64,000 nucleotides of DNA, taken from Oleomonas cavernae. Lineage in GTDB: Bacteria > Pseudomonadota > Alphaproteobacteria > Zavarziniales > Zavarziniaceae. The number at the start of each line of letters is the position of its first letter. The first letter of the stretch is position 1. This document shows, in pieces, positions 27,861-36,747 of the stretch. A program made the translations under genes and the position numbers. Location of the stretch: NCBI RefSeq assembly GCF_003590945.1, contig NZ_QYUK01000011.1, positions 3,380,909-3,444,908 of the forward strand, given 5' to 3'. The notes under the pieces were generated by a model that ran no database searches, was not told where the DNA came from, and saw only the letters and a list, made by a program, of their open reading frames with translations.

Positions 27861-29647
27861 TCAATAGACGCGCGGGCGCGGCGTGATGTATTCGATCTCG
27901 TCGGTCATCGTGTAGGTATGCACCGGGCGGTAGTCGATGGTGACCTCGCCCTTCTCGTTGGCCCAGGCCAGCGTGTGCTTCATCCACTTCTCGTCGTCGC
28001 GATCGGGGAAGTCTTCGCGGGCATGGGCGCCGCGGGACTCTTCGCGGTTGGCCGCCCCGTGCATGGTGACCAGCGCCTGGCGCAGCAGGTTGTCCAGTTC
28101 CAGCGTCTCGACCAGGTCGGTGTTGAAGACCATGGAGGTGTCGGTCACGCCGACATCGCCCCACTGCTGCCAGACCTCGCCGATCAGCTTCTTGCCTTCC
28201 TCCAGCACCTCGCCGGTGCGGAACACCGCGCAATTGTTCTGCATCACGCGCTGCATGGCGCCGCGCACCTTGGCGGTGGAACTGCCGCCCTTGGCAAAGC
28301 GCAGGCGGTCGAGGCGGGCGAGCGACGAGTCCGCCGAATCCTTGGCCAGGTCCTTCTGGGCCTCGCCCGGCTTGACGATCTCGGCGGCGCGGATCGCCGC
28401 GGCGCGGCCGAACACGACGAGGTCGATCAGCGAGTTCGAGCCCAGGCGATTGGCGCCGTGGACCGAAACGCAGGCCGCCTCGCCGATCGCCATCAGGCCG
28501 GGCACCACCGTGTCCGGGTTGCCATCGGTCAGGGTCAGGACTTCGCCGTGATAATTGGTCTGGATGCCGCCCATGTTGTAGTGGACGGTGGGCAGCACCG
28601 GGATCGGCTGCTTGGTCACGTCGACGCCCGAGAATATCTTGGCGCTTTCCGAGATGCCGGGCAGGCGCTCGTGCAGCACCTTGGGATCGAGATGGTCGAG
28701 GTGCAGGTGGATATGATCCTTGTTGGGGCCGACGCCGCGGCCCTCGCGGATCTCGATGGTCATGGCGCGCGAGACCACGTCGCGGCTGGCCAGATCCTTG
28801 GCCGAGGGCGCGTAGCGTTCCATGAAGCGCTCGCCCTTGGAATTGACCAGGTAGCCGCCTTCGCCGCGCGCGCCTTCGGTGATCAGGCAGCCGGCGCCGT
28901 AGATGCGGTCGGGTGGAACTGGACGAATTCCATGTCCTGCAGGGGCAGACCGGCGCGCAAGACCATGCCGCCGCCGTCGCCGGTACAGGTGTGGGCCGAG
29001 GTCGCCGAGAAGAAGGCCCGGCCATAGCCGCCGGTCGCCAGCACCACGATCTGGGCGCGGAAGCGGTGGATCGAGCCGTCTTCCAGGTCCCAGGCGATGA
29101 CGCCGCGGCAGACCCCGTTTTCCATGATCAGGTCGAGCACGAAATATTCGACGAAGAACTGGGCGTCGAAGCGCAGCGACTGCTGGTACAGCGTGTGCAG
29201 GATGGCATGGCCGGTGCGGTCGGCCGCGGCGCAGGTGCGCTGGGCCGGGGTCTTGCCGTAGTGGGTGGTCATGCCGCCGAAGGCGCGCTGGTAGATCTTG
29301 CCGTCCTCGGTGCGGCTGAACGGCACGCCGTAGTGCTCGAGCTCGGTCACCGCGGCCGGGGCGTTGCGGCACATGTATTCGATCGCGTCCTGGTCGCCCA
29401 GCCAGTCCGAGCCCTTGACGGTGTCGTACATGTGGAAGCGCCAGTCGTCCTCGCCCATGTTGCCCAGCGCCGCGGAAATGCCGCCCTGGGCCGCCACGGT
29501 ATGGCTGCGGGTGGGGAACACCTTGGTGATGCAGGCGGTCTTCAGGCCGCGCTCGGCCATGCCGAAGGTGGCGCGCAGGCCGGCGCCGCCGGCGCCGACG
29601 ACCACGACATCATAGGTATGGTCGGTGATGGGATAGACCTGGGGCAT
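27861..29647 (-). pseudogene. sdhA: Succinate dehydrogenase flavoprotein subunit, frameshifted
   Basis: Read through one frameshift it gives 595 residues, the usual SdhA length. [12 protein letters not shown] (residues 16-26) binds FAD, His49 in [11 protein letters not shown] is the covalent flavin site, and [35 protein letters not shown] and [15 protein letters not shown] follow. At about 28906 one base is missing: the reading turns from EFVQFHPT into an early stop, and the expected [12 protein letters not shown] resumes in the next frame. The rest shows no decay. Since sdhCDB are intact and the enzyme is central to respiration, a consensus error is the likeliest cause. Confidence 0.93.
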
Positions 29648-29657
29648 GGGACGTTAC

Positions 29658-30044
29658 TCAGATCGCGATCTTGAGGATCGAAAAGAGGGCGGCGGCGCCC
29701 ACCAGCACGCAGGCGAAGTTGATCACCAGCAGGGTGGTAATCTTGGCCGCTTCGCCGTGGACATAGTCCTCGACCACCACCTGGGCGCCGAGCTTCAGGT
29801 GCCAGATGCCGACCGTGACGAAGATCCCCAGGAAGACCGCGACCAGCGGCTGGCCCACCCAGGCGGTGAAGACCTCGAACGGGCTGCCGGCCAGGACCAC
29901 GAGGCTCGCCACGAACCAGATGGTAAGGGGGACCAGGGCGATCGCGGTGACGCGCTGCAGCCACCAGTGATGGGTGCCGTCTTTGGCGGAGCCCAGGCCG
30001 CGAACGGCGCCGAGCGGCGTGCGGAGGGAGGAGCGGGAAGCCAT
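29658..30044 (-). CDS. sdhD: Succinate dehydrogenase membrane anchor subunit
   Basis: 128 residues with three transmembrane helices. The N-terminal LRTPLGAVRGLGSAKDGTHH-type motif (core RGLGSAKDGTHHWW) and the heme/quinone-side HLKLGAQVVVEDYVH are typical of alphaproteobacterial SdhD. ATG at 30044 follows AGGAG-poor sequence but matches homologue starts. It lies 11 bp from both sdhC and sdhA, inside the operon. Confidence 0.93.
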   Translation of the reverse strand: MASRSSLRTPLGAVRGLGSAKDGTHHWWLQRVTAIALVPLTIWFVASLVVLAGSPFEVFTAWVGQPLVAVFLGIFVTVGIWHLKLGAQVVVEDYVHGEAAKITTLLVINFACVLVGAAALFSILKIAI

Positions 30045-30055
30045 GTGTCTTGGTC

Positions 30056-30439
30056 CTAGAGGATGAAGGCCGCGGCCCAGACGATGACGGTCAGGAGCAC
30101 CGAGCCGGCGACCACGAAGACCGAGGCCTGGTGCGACACCTTGATGTCGAAGCCCCAGCCGGCATCCCAGAACAGGTGCCGCAGGCCGTTCAGCAGGTGG
30201 AACATCAAGGCCCAGGTGAAGCCGAACAGCAGGACGAGCCCGACGATCGAGCCCGCGAACCACTGGAAGTGGGCGTAGGCATCGGGCCCGCCGGCGGCGG
30301 CGACCAGCCACCAGGCCAGCAGGATCGTGCCAAACCCCAGGCCGATACCGGTAATCCGGTGCGTGATCGAGGCAAGAGCGGTAAGGGGCAGGCGATAGAC
30401 CTGGAGATGCGGCGAAAGCGGACGCTCGGCTTGAGCCAT
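30056..30439 (-). CDS. sdhC: Succinate dehydrogenase cytochrome b556 subunit
   Basis: 127 residues, three membrane helices. The signature RPLSPHLQVYR, the quinone-site SITHRITGIGL and the heme-ligand region HLLNGLRHLFWDAG are all present. ATG at 30439 (MAQAERPLSPH) is the standard start, with GAGGA upstream. It is the first gene of sdhCDAB, so the operon promoter should lie between 30440 and about 30560. Confidence 0.94.
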   Translation of the reverse strand: MAQAERPLSPHLQVYRLPLTALASITHRITGIGLGFGTILLAWWLVAAAGGPDAYAHFQWFAGSIVGLVLLFGFTWALMFHLLNGLRHLFWDAGWGFDIKVSHQASVFVVAGSVLLTVIVWAAAFIL

Positions 30440-30614
30440 CGCTGGTCCTCGAATAGCGGCCGGAGCCCCACCCCCGTGAGGCGCGCCGACCTGGGCTGAA
30501 ACTGGGCGGGACAAGCGATCCCGTCCGCGGGCTGATACTAAAGGCGGATCACCGCCAGTCAACGAAACCTAAGTCACATCATGGCTGCGCCATCACCACC
30601 CCTTGCGGGGATGG

Positions 30615-31651
30615 TCAGCGCCGCGGGATAAACACCCAATAATCGAAATCGAGCACGACATTCTCGCCCGACTCGGGAAATTCAGCGGCGCTCAGGTTCT
30701 TGACCCCCACGGTGCGGATGCGCAGGGCGCCCAGATCCTTGCGGCCGGCGATCTCGGCCTTGGCCTTCACTTCCGACCAGGCAAACAGTGTGTCGCCGGC
30801 GAAGGTCGGCGCCACATGACGGCCGCCGTTGATCGCCGAAACGAAGACCGCATTGCCCAGGCCGTTGAACGACAGTGCCCGGGCCAGCGAGATGACATGG
30901 CCGCCGTACATCAGGCGCCGGCCGAAACGGCCGTCCTTCTCGGTCCACTGGTTGAAATGGACCCGCGCCGTGTTCTGGTACAGGCGGGTTGCCATCATGT
31001 GTTCGGACTCTTCGATCGTCATGCCGTCGACATGATCGATCTTCTCGCCCACCGCGTAATCATCCCAAAGATGGGGGAGCCGGACAAAGCAGTATCGAAA
31101 CTGTCGAGGTTAAGCCCGGTGGGCACCACCAGGGCTTCGGGCGCCACCACGGCGGGCAGGTCCGGCACCACCGGGGTGGGGGCCGGCGAGGCGGTGTCGC
31201 GCTTGCGCACCATGACCCAGCGGCAATAGTCCAGCACCAGGCTGCCGTTCTCGTCGCGGCCGGTGGTCTTGACGTAAACCGTGCCGGTTTCCTTGTTCGA
31301 GTTTTCCTTGAGACCGATGACGGTCGAGGTCGAGGAAAGCGTGGTACCCGGCGAAACCAGCCGGTGGAACCGGCCCTGGGCATAGCCCAGGTTCGCCACC
31401 GCATTGAGCGAGACATCCGGCACGGTCTTGCCGAAGACCACATGGAAGGTCAGGAAATCGTCGACCGGCGCACCGTCGAGGCCGATGCTGCGGGCGAAGG
31501 CGGCAGACGACTGGGGCACGAAACGGCTGCCGGTCAGCGCGACATAGAGGGCGACGTCACCTTGCGTCAGCGTGCGCGGCGTGGCATGGACCAGCTCCTG
31601 GCCGACCTGGAAATCCTCGAAGAAATTGCCCTTGGCGGTCTTGGTGCTCAT
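30615..31651 (-). pseudogene. mch: Mesaconyl-CoA hydratase-like MaoC protein, frameshifted
   Basis: Joined across one frameshift it gives about 345 residues with two MaoC/hotdog halves. The first has NFFEDFQVGQEL and TLTQGDVALYVALTGSRF; the second has ATRLYQNTARVHFNQWT and GRRLMYGGHVISLARALSFNGL. Family knowledge gives interconversion of beta-methylmalyl-CoA and mesaconyl-CoA in the ethylmalonyl-CoA pathway. The break is in a run of five G at 31073-31077: one more base restores SGSPHLWDDYAVGEKIDHVD. The adjacent CoA-ester lyase would act on the product, supporting the assignment. Probably a sequence error. Confidence 0.8.
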
Positions 31652-31655
31652 GGCG

Positions 31656-32525
31656 TCAGCCCCGCGCGGCGATGGCATCGGCCAGGGCGACGACGCGCCT
31701 GGCATTGTCGACATGCAGGTTTTCGATCAGCTTGCCGTCGACCAGGACCACGCCCTTGCCCTGCGCCTCGGCCTCGGCGAAGGCCTCGATGATCTTGCGC
31801 GACCAGGCGATCTCACCCTCTGAAGGCGCGAAGACCTTGTTGGCCGGCTCGACCTGGGACGGGTGGATCAAGGTCTTGCCGTCGAAGCCCAGTTCCAGGC
31901 CCTGGATGCAGGACTCCTCAAAGCCCGCCTCGTCCTTGAGGTCAAGGTAGACACCGTCGAGGATGGTCAGGCCATAGGCGCGGCCGGCCAGCAGGCACAG
32001 GCCGAGCGAGGTCAGCATGGGCAGGCGCAGCGGCGTGTGGCGCGCATGCAGGTCCTTGGTCAGATCGGAGGTGCCCATGACGAAGCAGGTCAGGCGCTTG
32101 GACACGGCGGCGATCTCGGCCGCGCGCAGGATGCCCAGCGGCGTCTCCATCATCGCCCACAAGGTGGTCTTGGCCGAGGCGCCGGCCTGTTCCAGCGCGA
32201 TCGCCGCCTTGGAGACCGTGGCCGGGTCCTCGACCTTGGGCAGCAGGATGGCATCGGCGCCCAGCGGCGCGATCGCCTTCAAATCCGCGAGGCCCCAGGG
32301 CGTGTCGAGGCCGTTGATGCGCACGATCAGCTCGCGATAACCATAGCCGCCGGTCTTCACCGCCTCGGCGATCTGGTTGCGCGCCAGTTCCTTGGAATCC
32401 GGGCTGACGGCATCTTCCAGGTCCAGGATCAGGGCATCCGCGGGCAGGGTCCGGGCCTTGTCGAGCGCCCGGGCATTGGCGCCCGGCATATAGAGGACAC
32501 TGCGCCGAGGCCGCACGCTGCTCAT
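31656..32525 (-). CDS. HpcH/HpaI-type CoA-ester lyase (malyl-CoA or beta-methylmalyl-CoA lyase/thioesterase)
   Basis: 289 residues of the CitE-like family. RRSVLYMPGANARALDKA opens the TIM barrel, LILDLEDAVSPDSK holds metal-binding acids, IRINGLDTPWG-like and METPLGILRA follow, and KTLIHPSQVEPAN closes it. It could cleave malyl-CoA or beta-methylmalyl-CoA, or hydrolyse malyl-CoA, as Mcl2 does. It is shorter than, and in a different subgroup from, Rhodobacter Mcl1. It ends 4 bp before the hydratase start, so the two form an operon, which argues for the ethylmalonyl-CoA pathway. ATG at 32525 begins MSSVRPRRSV. Confidence 0.82.
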   Translation of the reverse strand: MSSVRPRRSVLYMPGANARALDKARTLPADALILDLEDAVSPDSKELARNQIAEAVKTGGYGYRELIVRINGLDTPWGLADLKAIAPLGADAILLPKVEDPATVSKAAIALEQAGASAKTTLWAMMETPLGILRAAEIAAVSKRLTCFVMGTSDLTKDLHARHTPLRLPMLTSLGLCLLAGRAYGLTILDGVYLDLKDEAGFEESCIQGLELGFDGKTLIHPSQVEPANKVFAPSEGEIAWSRKIIEAFAEAEAQGKGVVLVDGKLIENLHVDNARRVVALADAIAARG

Positions 32526-32668
32526 GAATGATCCCCGCCTGATCAGAAAAAATGGCCAAATCGTGGCCCGACTATAGTCAGCCGCGGTCGAGTCGCAAGG
32601 TCGCAACGCAGCAAATTTGCGGCGCCGCACCGAAAACGGCCGGAAAATTGCGCCCTGCACGGGCACCC

Positions 32669-32749
32669 TGCGTCCTTCGACAGGCTCAGGATGAGGGGGA
32701 TCTTTGTGGCAAAAAGACTTTCCTCATGGTGAGCCTGTCGAACCACGCA
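32669..32749. repeat. Inverted repeat, family D
   Basis: TGCGTCCTTCGACAGGCTCA is mirrored by TGAGCCTGTCGAACCACGCA, with CTCAGGATGAGG and CTTTCCTCATGG around an A/T-rich centre. It is related to the element at 58061-58173. Confidence 0.75.
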
Positions 32750-32777
32750 ATGCCGCTGTCCGATGCGCCAGGCAGTC

Positions 32778-33574
32778 TCAGCCCGCGCGCTGGAACATGC
32801 CGCCGGGAATCTGCAGCATGTTCTGGTTCATCAGGCGCACCGGGATGGTCTCCGCGGTCGGCTGGAACGGCTGGCACTGGCCGTTGAAGGCGCAGATCTG
32901 CTGCGGCTCCCAGCTCGTCGGCGTCAGTTCCAGGGCCTGCCCGCCGCGGCCGTCGTCGACCACTTTCCAGGTGCCCTGGATCACCAGCGTCTGGTTGGTC
33001 ACCTGGGGCAGATTGGTCTGCTGGGTGAACTTGCCGTCGGCGGTGAAGGTGGAGCGGGTCTGCTGCATCACCCCTTCGCTCATCACCTGGCCCTGCCAGA
33101 CGCCGACAAGCGCCTGCTGCAGGTTGGCCGAAGCGCCCGGCATGGCACCACCCGGCATGCCGGGCATCCCCCGGGCATGCCGCCACCGGGCATGCCGGGC
33201 ACGCCGCCCTTTGTCCCTGGCATCCCGGTGCCTGGCATCCCGGTGCCCGGCATCGCGCCAGCCGAGCCGCCCGGCGATGTCCCGGGGGTTGCCGGTGCCG
33301 GCGCCGGCGAAAGCCCGCCCGAGGCCGGCGGTTGAGCCGATGGCGCGGGCGCCGCCGGCGTTGCCGAAGGGGCCGGTGCCGGGGGCGCGGCGGCAGGTGC
33401 CGGGGCGGGGGCGGGTGCCGGGGCGGGCGAAGCAGCCGGGGCGGCAGCGACCGGCGCAGCGGCGGGTGCCGGCGGCGCGGCCTCGTCGCTGCGGGTCAGG
33501 AAATAGCCGGCGCCAAGACCCACGACGACCACCGCGGCGGCGATGCTGATCAGTTGCGGTTTCATAGAAGCCAT
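32778..33574 (-). pseudogene. Membrane-anchored Ala/Pro/Gly-rich protein with lipocalin-like C-terminus, frameshifted
   Basis: Read through a frameshift this gives 265 residues. A single N-terminal membrane helix (ISIAAAVVVVGLGAGYFL) is followed by a long Ala-Pro linker, then MPG repeats (GMPGTGMPGTKG), then a folded C-terminal domain of about 115 residues (LVGVWQGQVMSEGVMQQTRS, VIQGTWKVVDDG) resembling small beta-barrel proteins. The frame breaks in a run of five C at 33168-33172, inside the MPG repeats; one more base reconnects GGMPGGMPGMPGGAMPG. Function unknown, probably periplasmic. ATG at 33574 has GAGGGG upstream. Confidence 0.7.
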
Positions 33575-33765
33575 TACACGTTCCCCTCTCTGGCTGGATT
33601 TCGGGCGACAGGGCCCGGCATGCCAAAATCCCCGGCTCGCCGCCGCGATGGGCGCCGCGGCCGACGATGGCGAGTATCCCCCCTCGACACCGGCCAGCAC
33701 GGTGAACCAAAGTCACCGGCCAAGACAACAACAATGCGGATCGGCTTTCATGAATAAATCGAGGC

Positions 33766-33785
33766 AGTACCACGGGGGCGGTACT
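33766..33785. promoter_or_regulatory. Inverted repeat upstream of pyridoxal kinase, candidate operator
   Basis: AGTACC and GGTACT are perfect inverted arms separated by eight bases, and a further GGTAC follows at 33789. It lies 36-55 bp upstream of the pyridoxal kinase start, a position suited to a repressor or activator. The binding protein is unknown. Confidence 0.4.
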
Positions 33786-33820
33786 AAGGTACGGCCCTTG
33801 CTGGATATGAGGTTCGGGTG

Positions 33821-34660
33821 ATGCCGGCGCCGCTGGTCTTGTCGTTGCAATCGCGTGTCGCCTGGGGTCACGTCGGCAATGCCGCGGCGGCCTTCGTGCT
33901 GCAGAAGCTGGGCTGCGAGGTGGTGGAACTGCCCACCGTCCTGCTCTCGGCCCATCCCGGCCACGGCCGGCCGGGCGGCGGTGCTATTCCCGCCGGCCTG
34001 CTGGCCGACATGCTGGACGGGCTGGAGCGCATCGGCGCCTTGCCCCAGGTCGCCGGTGTCATCGTCGGCTATCTGGGCACGGTCGAGAACGGCGCCGTGG
34101 CGCTCGACGCCATCGCCCGCGTGCGGGCGGCCAACCCCAAGGCCCTCGTCCTGGTCGACCCGGTGATCGGCGACCGCGACGGCGGCATCTATGTCAAGGA
34201 CGGCATCGCCGACTGCTTCCGCGACCGGCTGGTCCCCGTCGCCGACATCGTCAAGCCCAACCATTTCGAGCTGGAGGTTCTGGCCGGGCGCGCCCTGGCC
34301 ACCGTCGACGAAGCCGTCGCCGCCCTGCGCGCCCTGAAGGTGCCCCTGCCCCTGGTCACGTCCTTCGAGCTCGACGCCGGCACGCTCGCCACCATCGCCC
34401 TGATCGACGGCCAGCCGCAGGTGACCAGAACCGCGATCGTGGCCGGGCCGCCCCACGGCCTGGGCGACACCCTGGGTGCGGCCCTCATGGGCCACCTGGT
34501 CACCGGCCAGCCGCCCGCTGCGGCGCTGGCCCGCGCCCTGGGTCTGGTCGACACCCTGATCCATGCCGCGGCCGACTGGGGCCGCAGCGAACTGCCGCTG
34601 ATCGAGGCCCAGGGCCTGATCGCGGGGGCTCAGCGGGCGATGTACCAGTCGCCGCGGTGA
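33821..34660 (+). CDS. pdxY: Pyridoxal kinase
   Basis: 279 residues of the ribokinase-like PdxK/PdxY family, phosphorylating pyridoxal with ATP for cofactor salvage. SLQSRVAWGHVGNAAAAF is the substrate-side start (SxVAxGxVGN). GYLGTVENG, LVDPVIGD, VKPNHFELE and the catalytic anion hole GLGDTLGAAL follow, where homologues usually have G-[TV]-GD. ATG at 33821 is chosen over the adjoining GTG at 33818. Its end overlaps the convergent YitT gene by 31 bp. Confidence 0.88.
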   Translation: MPAPLVLSLQSRVAWGHVGNAAAAFVLQKLGCEVVELPTVLLSAHPGHGRPGGGAIPAGLLADMLDGLERIGALPQVAGVIVGYLGTVENGAVALDAIARVRAANPKALVLVDPVIGDRDGGIYVKDGIADCFRDRLVPVADIVKPNHFELEVLAGRALATVDEAVAALRALKVPLPLVTSFELDAGTLATIALIDGQPQVTRTAIVAGPPHGLGDTLGAALMGHLVTGQPPAAALARALGLVDTLIHAAADWGRSELPLIEAQGLIAGAQRAMYQSPR

Positions 34661-35250
34661 TTGACGGCGACCAGCAGGTTCAGCGCCAGCGCGCCCACCA
34701 TCGAGACCAGCACGCCCCAGCCCGGCAGGACGAAAGCCGCGGCCGTAAAGATGACGGCGTCCAGCAGCAGTTGCAGCCAGCCCGCGCGAAACCCTGTCCG
34801 CTGCTGGATGTAATAGGCCAGGATCCCCACACCGCCGCCGCTCGCGCCATGGCGGAACAGCCCGATCGAACCGATGCCGACGCACAGGCCCGCCACCACC
34901 GCGCCGCTGAACGGCTCGACATGGGCATAGCTGAACAATCGCGGCGCCAGGCTGGTCAACACCGAGATACTGGCGACGCAGGCCAGCGAGCGCAGGGTGA
35001 AGCCCCAGCCGATGCGCAGCGCCGCGAGGACATAGAAGGGCAGGTTCACGACGAAGAACACCAGCCCGAACTCGATCCCGCCCGAATAGCTGATCAGAAA
35101 AGCCACCCCCGCCGCCTGGCCGGTGATCAGCCCCTGCGCCTTCAGCAGCGAAATGCCGAAGGACACCATGATCACGCCGAAGGCGAGGCCCTGGAGATTG
35201 TCGAACAGGCTATGCGCGGGTTTTTCCGCCTCGACGTCATTGCCCGCCAT
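34630..35250 (-). CDS. YitT-family integral membrane protein
   Basis: 206 residues with about six transmembrane helices. The conserved N-terminal GISLLKAQGLITGQAAGVAFL and the glycine-rich FRHGASGGGVGILAYYIQ stretch are typical of YitT/DUF161 proteins. The usual soluble DUF2179 domain is absent, so this is the short form. Transport function is suspected for the family but not established. ATG at 35250 is preferred; no strong ribosome site was seen. Confidence 0.82.
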   Translation of the reverse strand: MAGNDVEAEKPAHSLFDNLQGLAFGVIMVSFGISLLKAQGLITGQAAGVAFLISYSGGIEFGLVFFVVNLPFYVLAALRIGWGFTLRSLACVASISVLTSLAPRLFSYAHVEPFSGAVVAGLCVGIGSIGLFRHGASGGGVGILAYYIQQRTGFRAGWLQLLLDAVIFTAAAFVLPGWGVLVSMVGALALNLLVAVNHRGDWYIAR

Positions 35251-35482
35251 CGCCACGCCACCCGTCCCAAGCCGCACCGGCGACCAGGGTAGGCCATTCG
35301 GGCGCCGTTGCCCATCCACGGCCCGACCGGATATCGCACGGGCCTGTAACGGACGTAACAGACATCCAGCGGCGATCGGCAGATCATCAGTCTTGCGAAC
35401 CGGGATGCACATCCGGCCGCCCAGTTCTCGAATTTGTGATGACTACGCCCACTGACCCTGCTTGGTGCGAGGATATTTCATC

Positions 35483-36076
35483 ATGACCACCCGTGACAAA
35501 ATCCTGAGCCTGCTGCGCGGGCCGGTCGTCGCCCGGATCCGCTTCACCTTTCCCTTCAATGCCGGCACGGTGACCATCGCGCCCGCCTCCTTCCACCGCG
35601 TCGCGGACGCGCTCGAGACGGGCAAGATCAGCCTTCAGGTGACCAATACCTTCCCGCCGGGCGTCGGCGGCCAATACACCTCGGGGACGCCCAATTTGCT
35701 TCAGGTCGCGCCGCTGATCGGGCGGACGGAGGAAGGCCTGCTGCTGCACGAGTGCACCCATGCGGTGTTCGACCTGACCAAGACCCAGGTGACGGACAAC
35801 GAGGACGAGGCGGCGGCCTATGTCGTCGATGCCCTTTATTTCCGGATGACCGGGCTCCGGCGACCCCGCTGGGACGCCGAGCCGCACGCAACGGCGGGCG
35901 GGGTGGCTGACGCCCTGCTGCGCGACTACCAGTCCGGCAAGACGGGCCTTCCCGCTGTCAACGCCGCCGCATGGAGGGCGCTGAGGACCGAGATCGCGCT
36001 CCACTCGGTCTACCGCTGGGGCACCTCCGGCGTTCTGGGTGTCCTGCTCGGCGCCAGCACCGGCCACGACGGCTAG
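35483..36076 (+). CDS. Zincin-like hypothetical protein with HExxH motif
   Basis: 197 residues, not assigned to a named family. The stretch LLLHECTHAVFDLT puts HExxH at residues 89-93, and acidic residues in DNEDEAAAYVVDALYF (about 105-110) lie at a distance that would suit a third zinc ligand. The N-terminal 80 residues look like a small beta-rich domain (FTFPFNAGTVTIAP). A C-terminal hydrophobic patch (SGVLGVLLGA) is weak. No signal peptide is evident. It could be a small metallopeptidase or an inactive zincin fold. It borders a patch of unusual base composition. Confidence 0.6.
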   Translation: MTTRDKILSLLRGPVVARIRFTFPFNAGTVTIAPASFHRVADALETGKISLQVTNTFPPGVGGQYTSGTPNLLQVAPLIGRTEEGLLLHECTHAVFDLTKTQVTDNEDEAAAYVVDALYFRMTGLRRPRWDAEPHATAGGVADALLRDYQSGKTGLPAVNAAAWRALRTEIALHSVYRWGTSGVLGVLLGASTGHDG

Positions 36077-36183
36077 GCCACGCCGGTATTTATGCAGGGC
36101 CGGCGGACGGTTCGGTGTCGCGTCCACGGCCCCAGGGCATGGTTCACCGGAACACGCGAGATGGGCGGGAGGATGCGGCTGCC

Positions 36184-36429
36184 TTAAGGCTTTTCCAGGC
36201 GACCCATCAGTTCCGCCTTGATCATGAGTTCCAGATCATCGCGCAATTCAGACACCCGCCGCTCCACCCCGTCCATGCGCCGCTCCACCCGCTGGGTGTA
36301 CTCGATGCCGCGTCGCGCCAGTTCCGCCACCTCGCGCAAGGCGCGGTCATGGGCACGCTGCCCCTGTTGCAGCTCTTGAAGCTGCCGCGCAATGAATTCC
36401 GAGGTGACGTTCTCGGGAAGCTCGCTCAT
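36184..36429 (-). CDS. Small coiled-coil protein
   Basis: 81 residues, almost entirely charged heptad-like sequence (ARQLQELQQGQRAHDRALRE, RVERRMDGVERRVSELRDDL). It has no signal peptide or known domain. ATG at 36429 and TAA near 36184 are clear. It resembles in style the coiled-coil gene at 37446-37703, and both flank the low-GC lipoprotein gene. Function unknown. Confidence 0.55.
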   Translation of the reverse strand: MSELPENVTSEFIARQLQELQQGQRAHDRALREVAELARRGIEYTQRVERRMDGVERRVSELRDDLELMIKAELMGRLEKP

Positions 36430-36747
36430 GGCGGGAAGCTTAACATGCGAGACCGGATCGACGCCAACGGGTCAGCTATGCTCGGTCACAACCAACTGTC
36501 CCTGATTTGACTGACTCGCCGAAGGAGTGCAGTCCAGTATGATGGTTGAAATGCTACCGCAATATCGTCGCAGTATCGCCGCAGCAGGGTCGTAAACTTG
36601 GTCGAACAATGTTGGCGGCGTCGAGGGGGGATGAGGCGGCATTCGTGGCGCGGCAAATCGAAAATCACCCCAATGATTACAGGGAAAACTATGGTTTTCC
36701 GCCGATATCGGCGGCGCGCAGACCAGTGCTAAAAGGGGAGGAATAAG
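36430..36747. other. Gene-free stretch with a 16-bp palindrome
   Basis: No convincing gene is present; short open frames on both strands lack ribosome sites and homology. A perfect palindrome CCGCCGATATCGGCGG lies at 36699-36714, about 34 bp before the lipoprotein start, and imperfect repeats of CAATATCGTCGCAG/CAGTATCGCCGCAG type occur near 36560-36585. A ribosome site AGGGGAGGAA ends the stretch. The palindrome could be an operator. Confidence 0.5.

Noticed and set aside
27426-29027. Long open frame on the plus strand opposite sdhB and sdhA
   Set aside because: It is the antisense of conserved sdh coding sequence in GC-rich DNA, has no ribosome site and no recognisable domain.
36546-36746. 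Possible 66-codon gene upstream of the low-GC lipoprotein
   Set aside because: Weak TTG start, no ribosome site, no domain; it includes the palindrome that looks regulatory.
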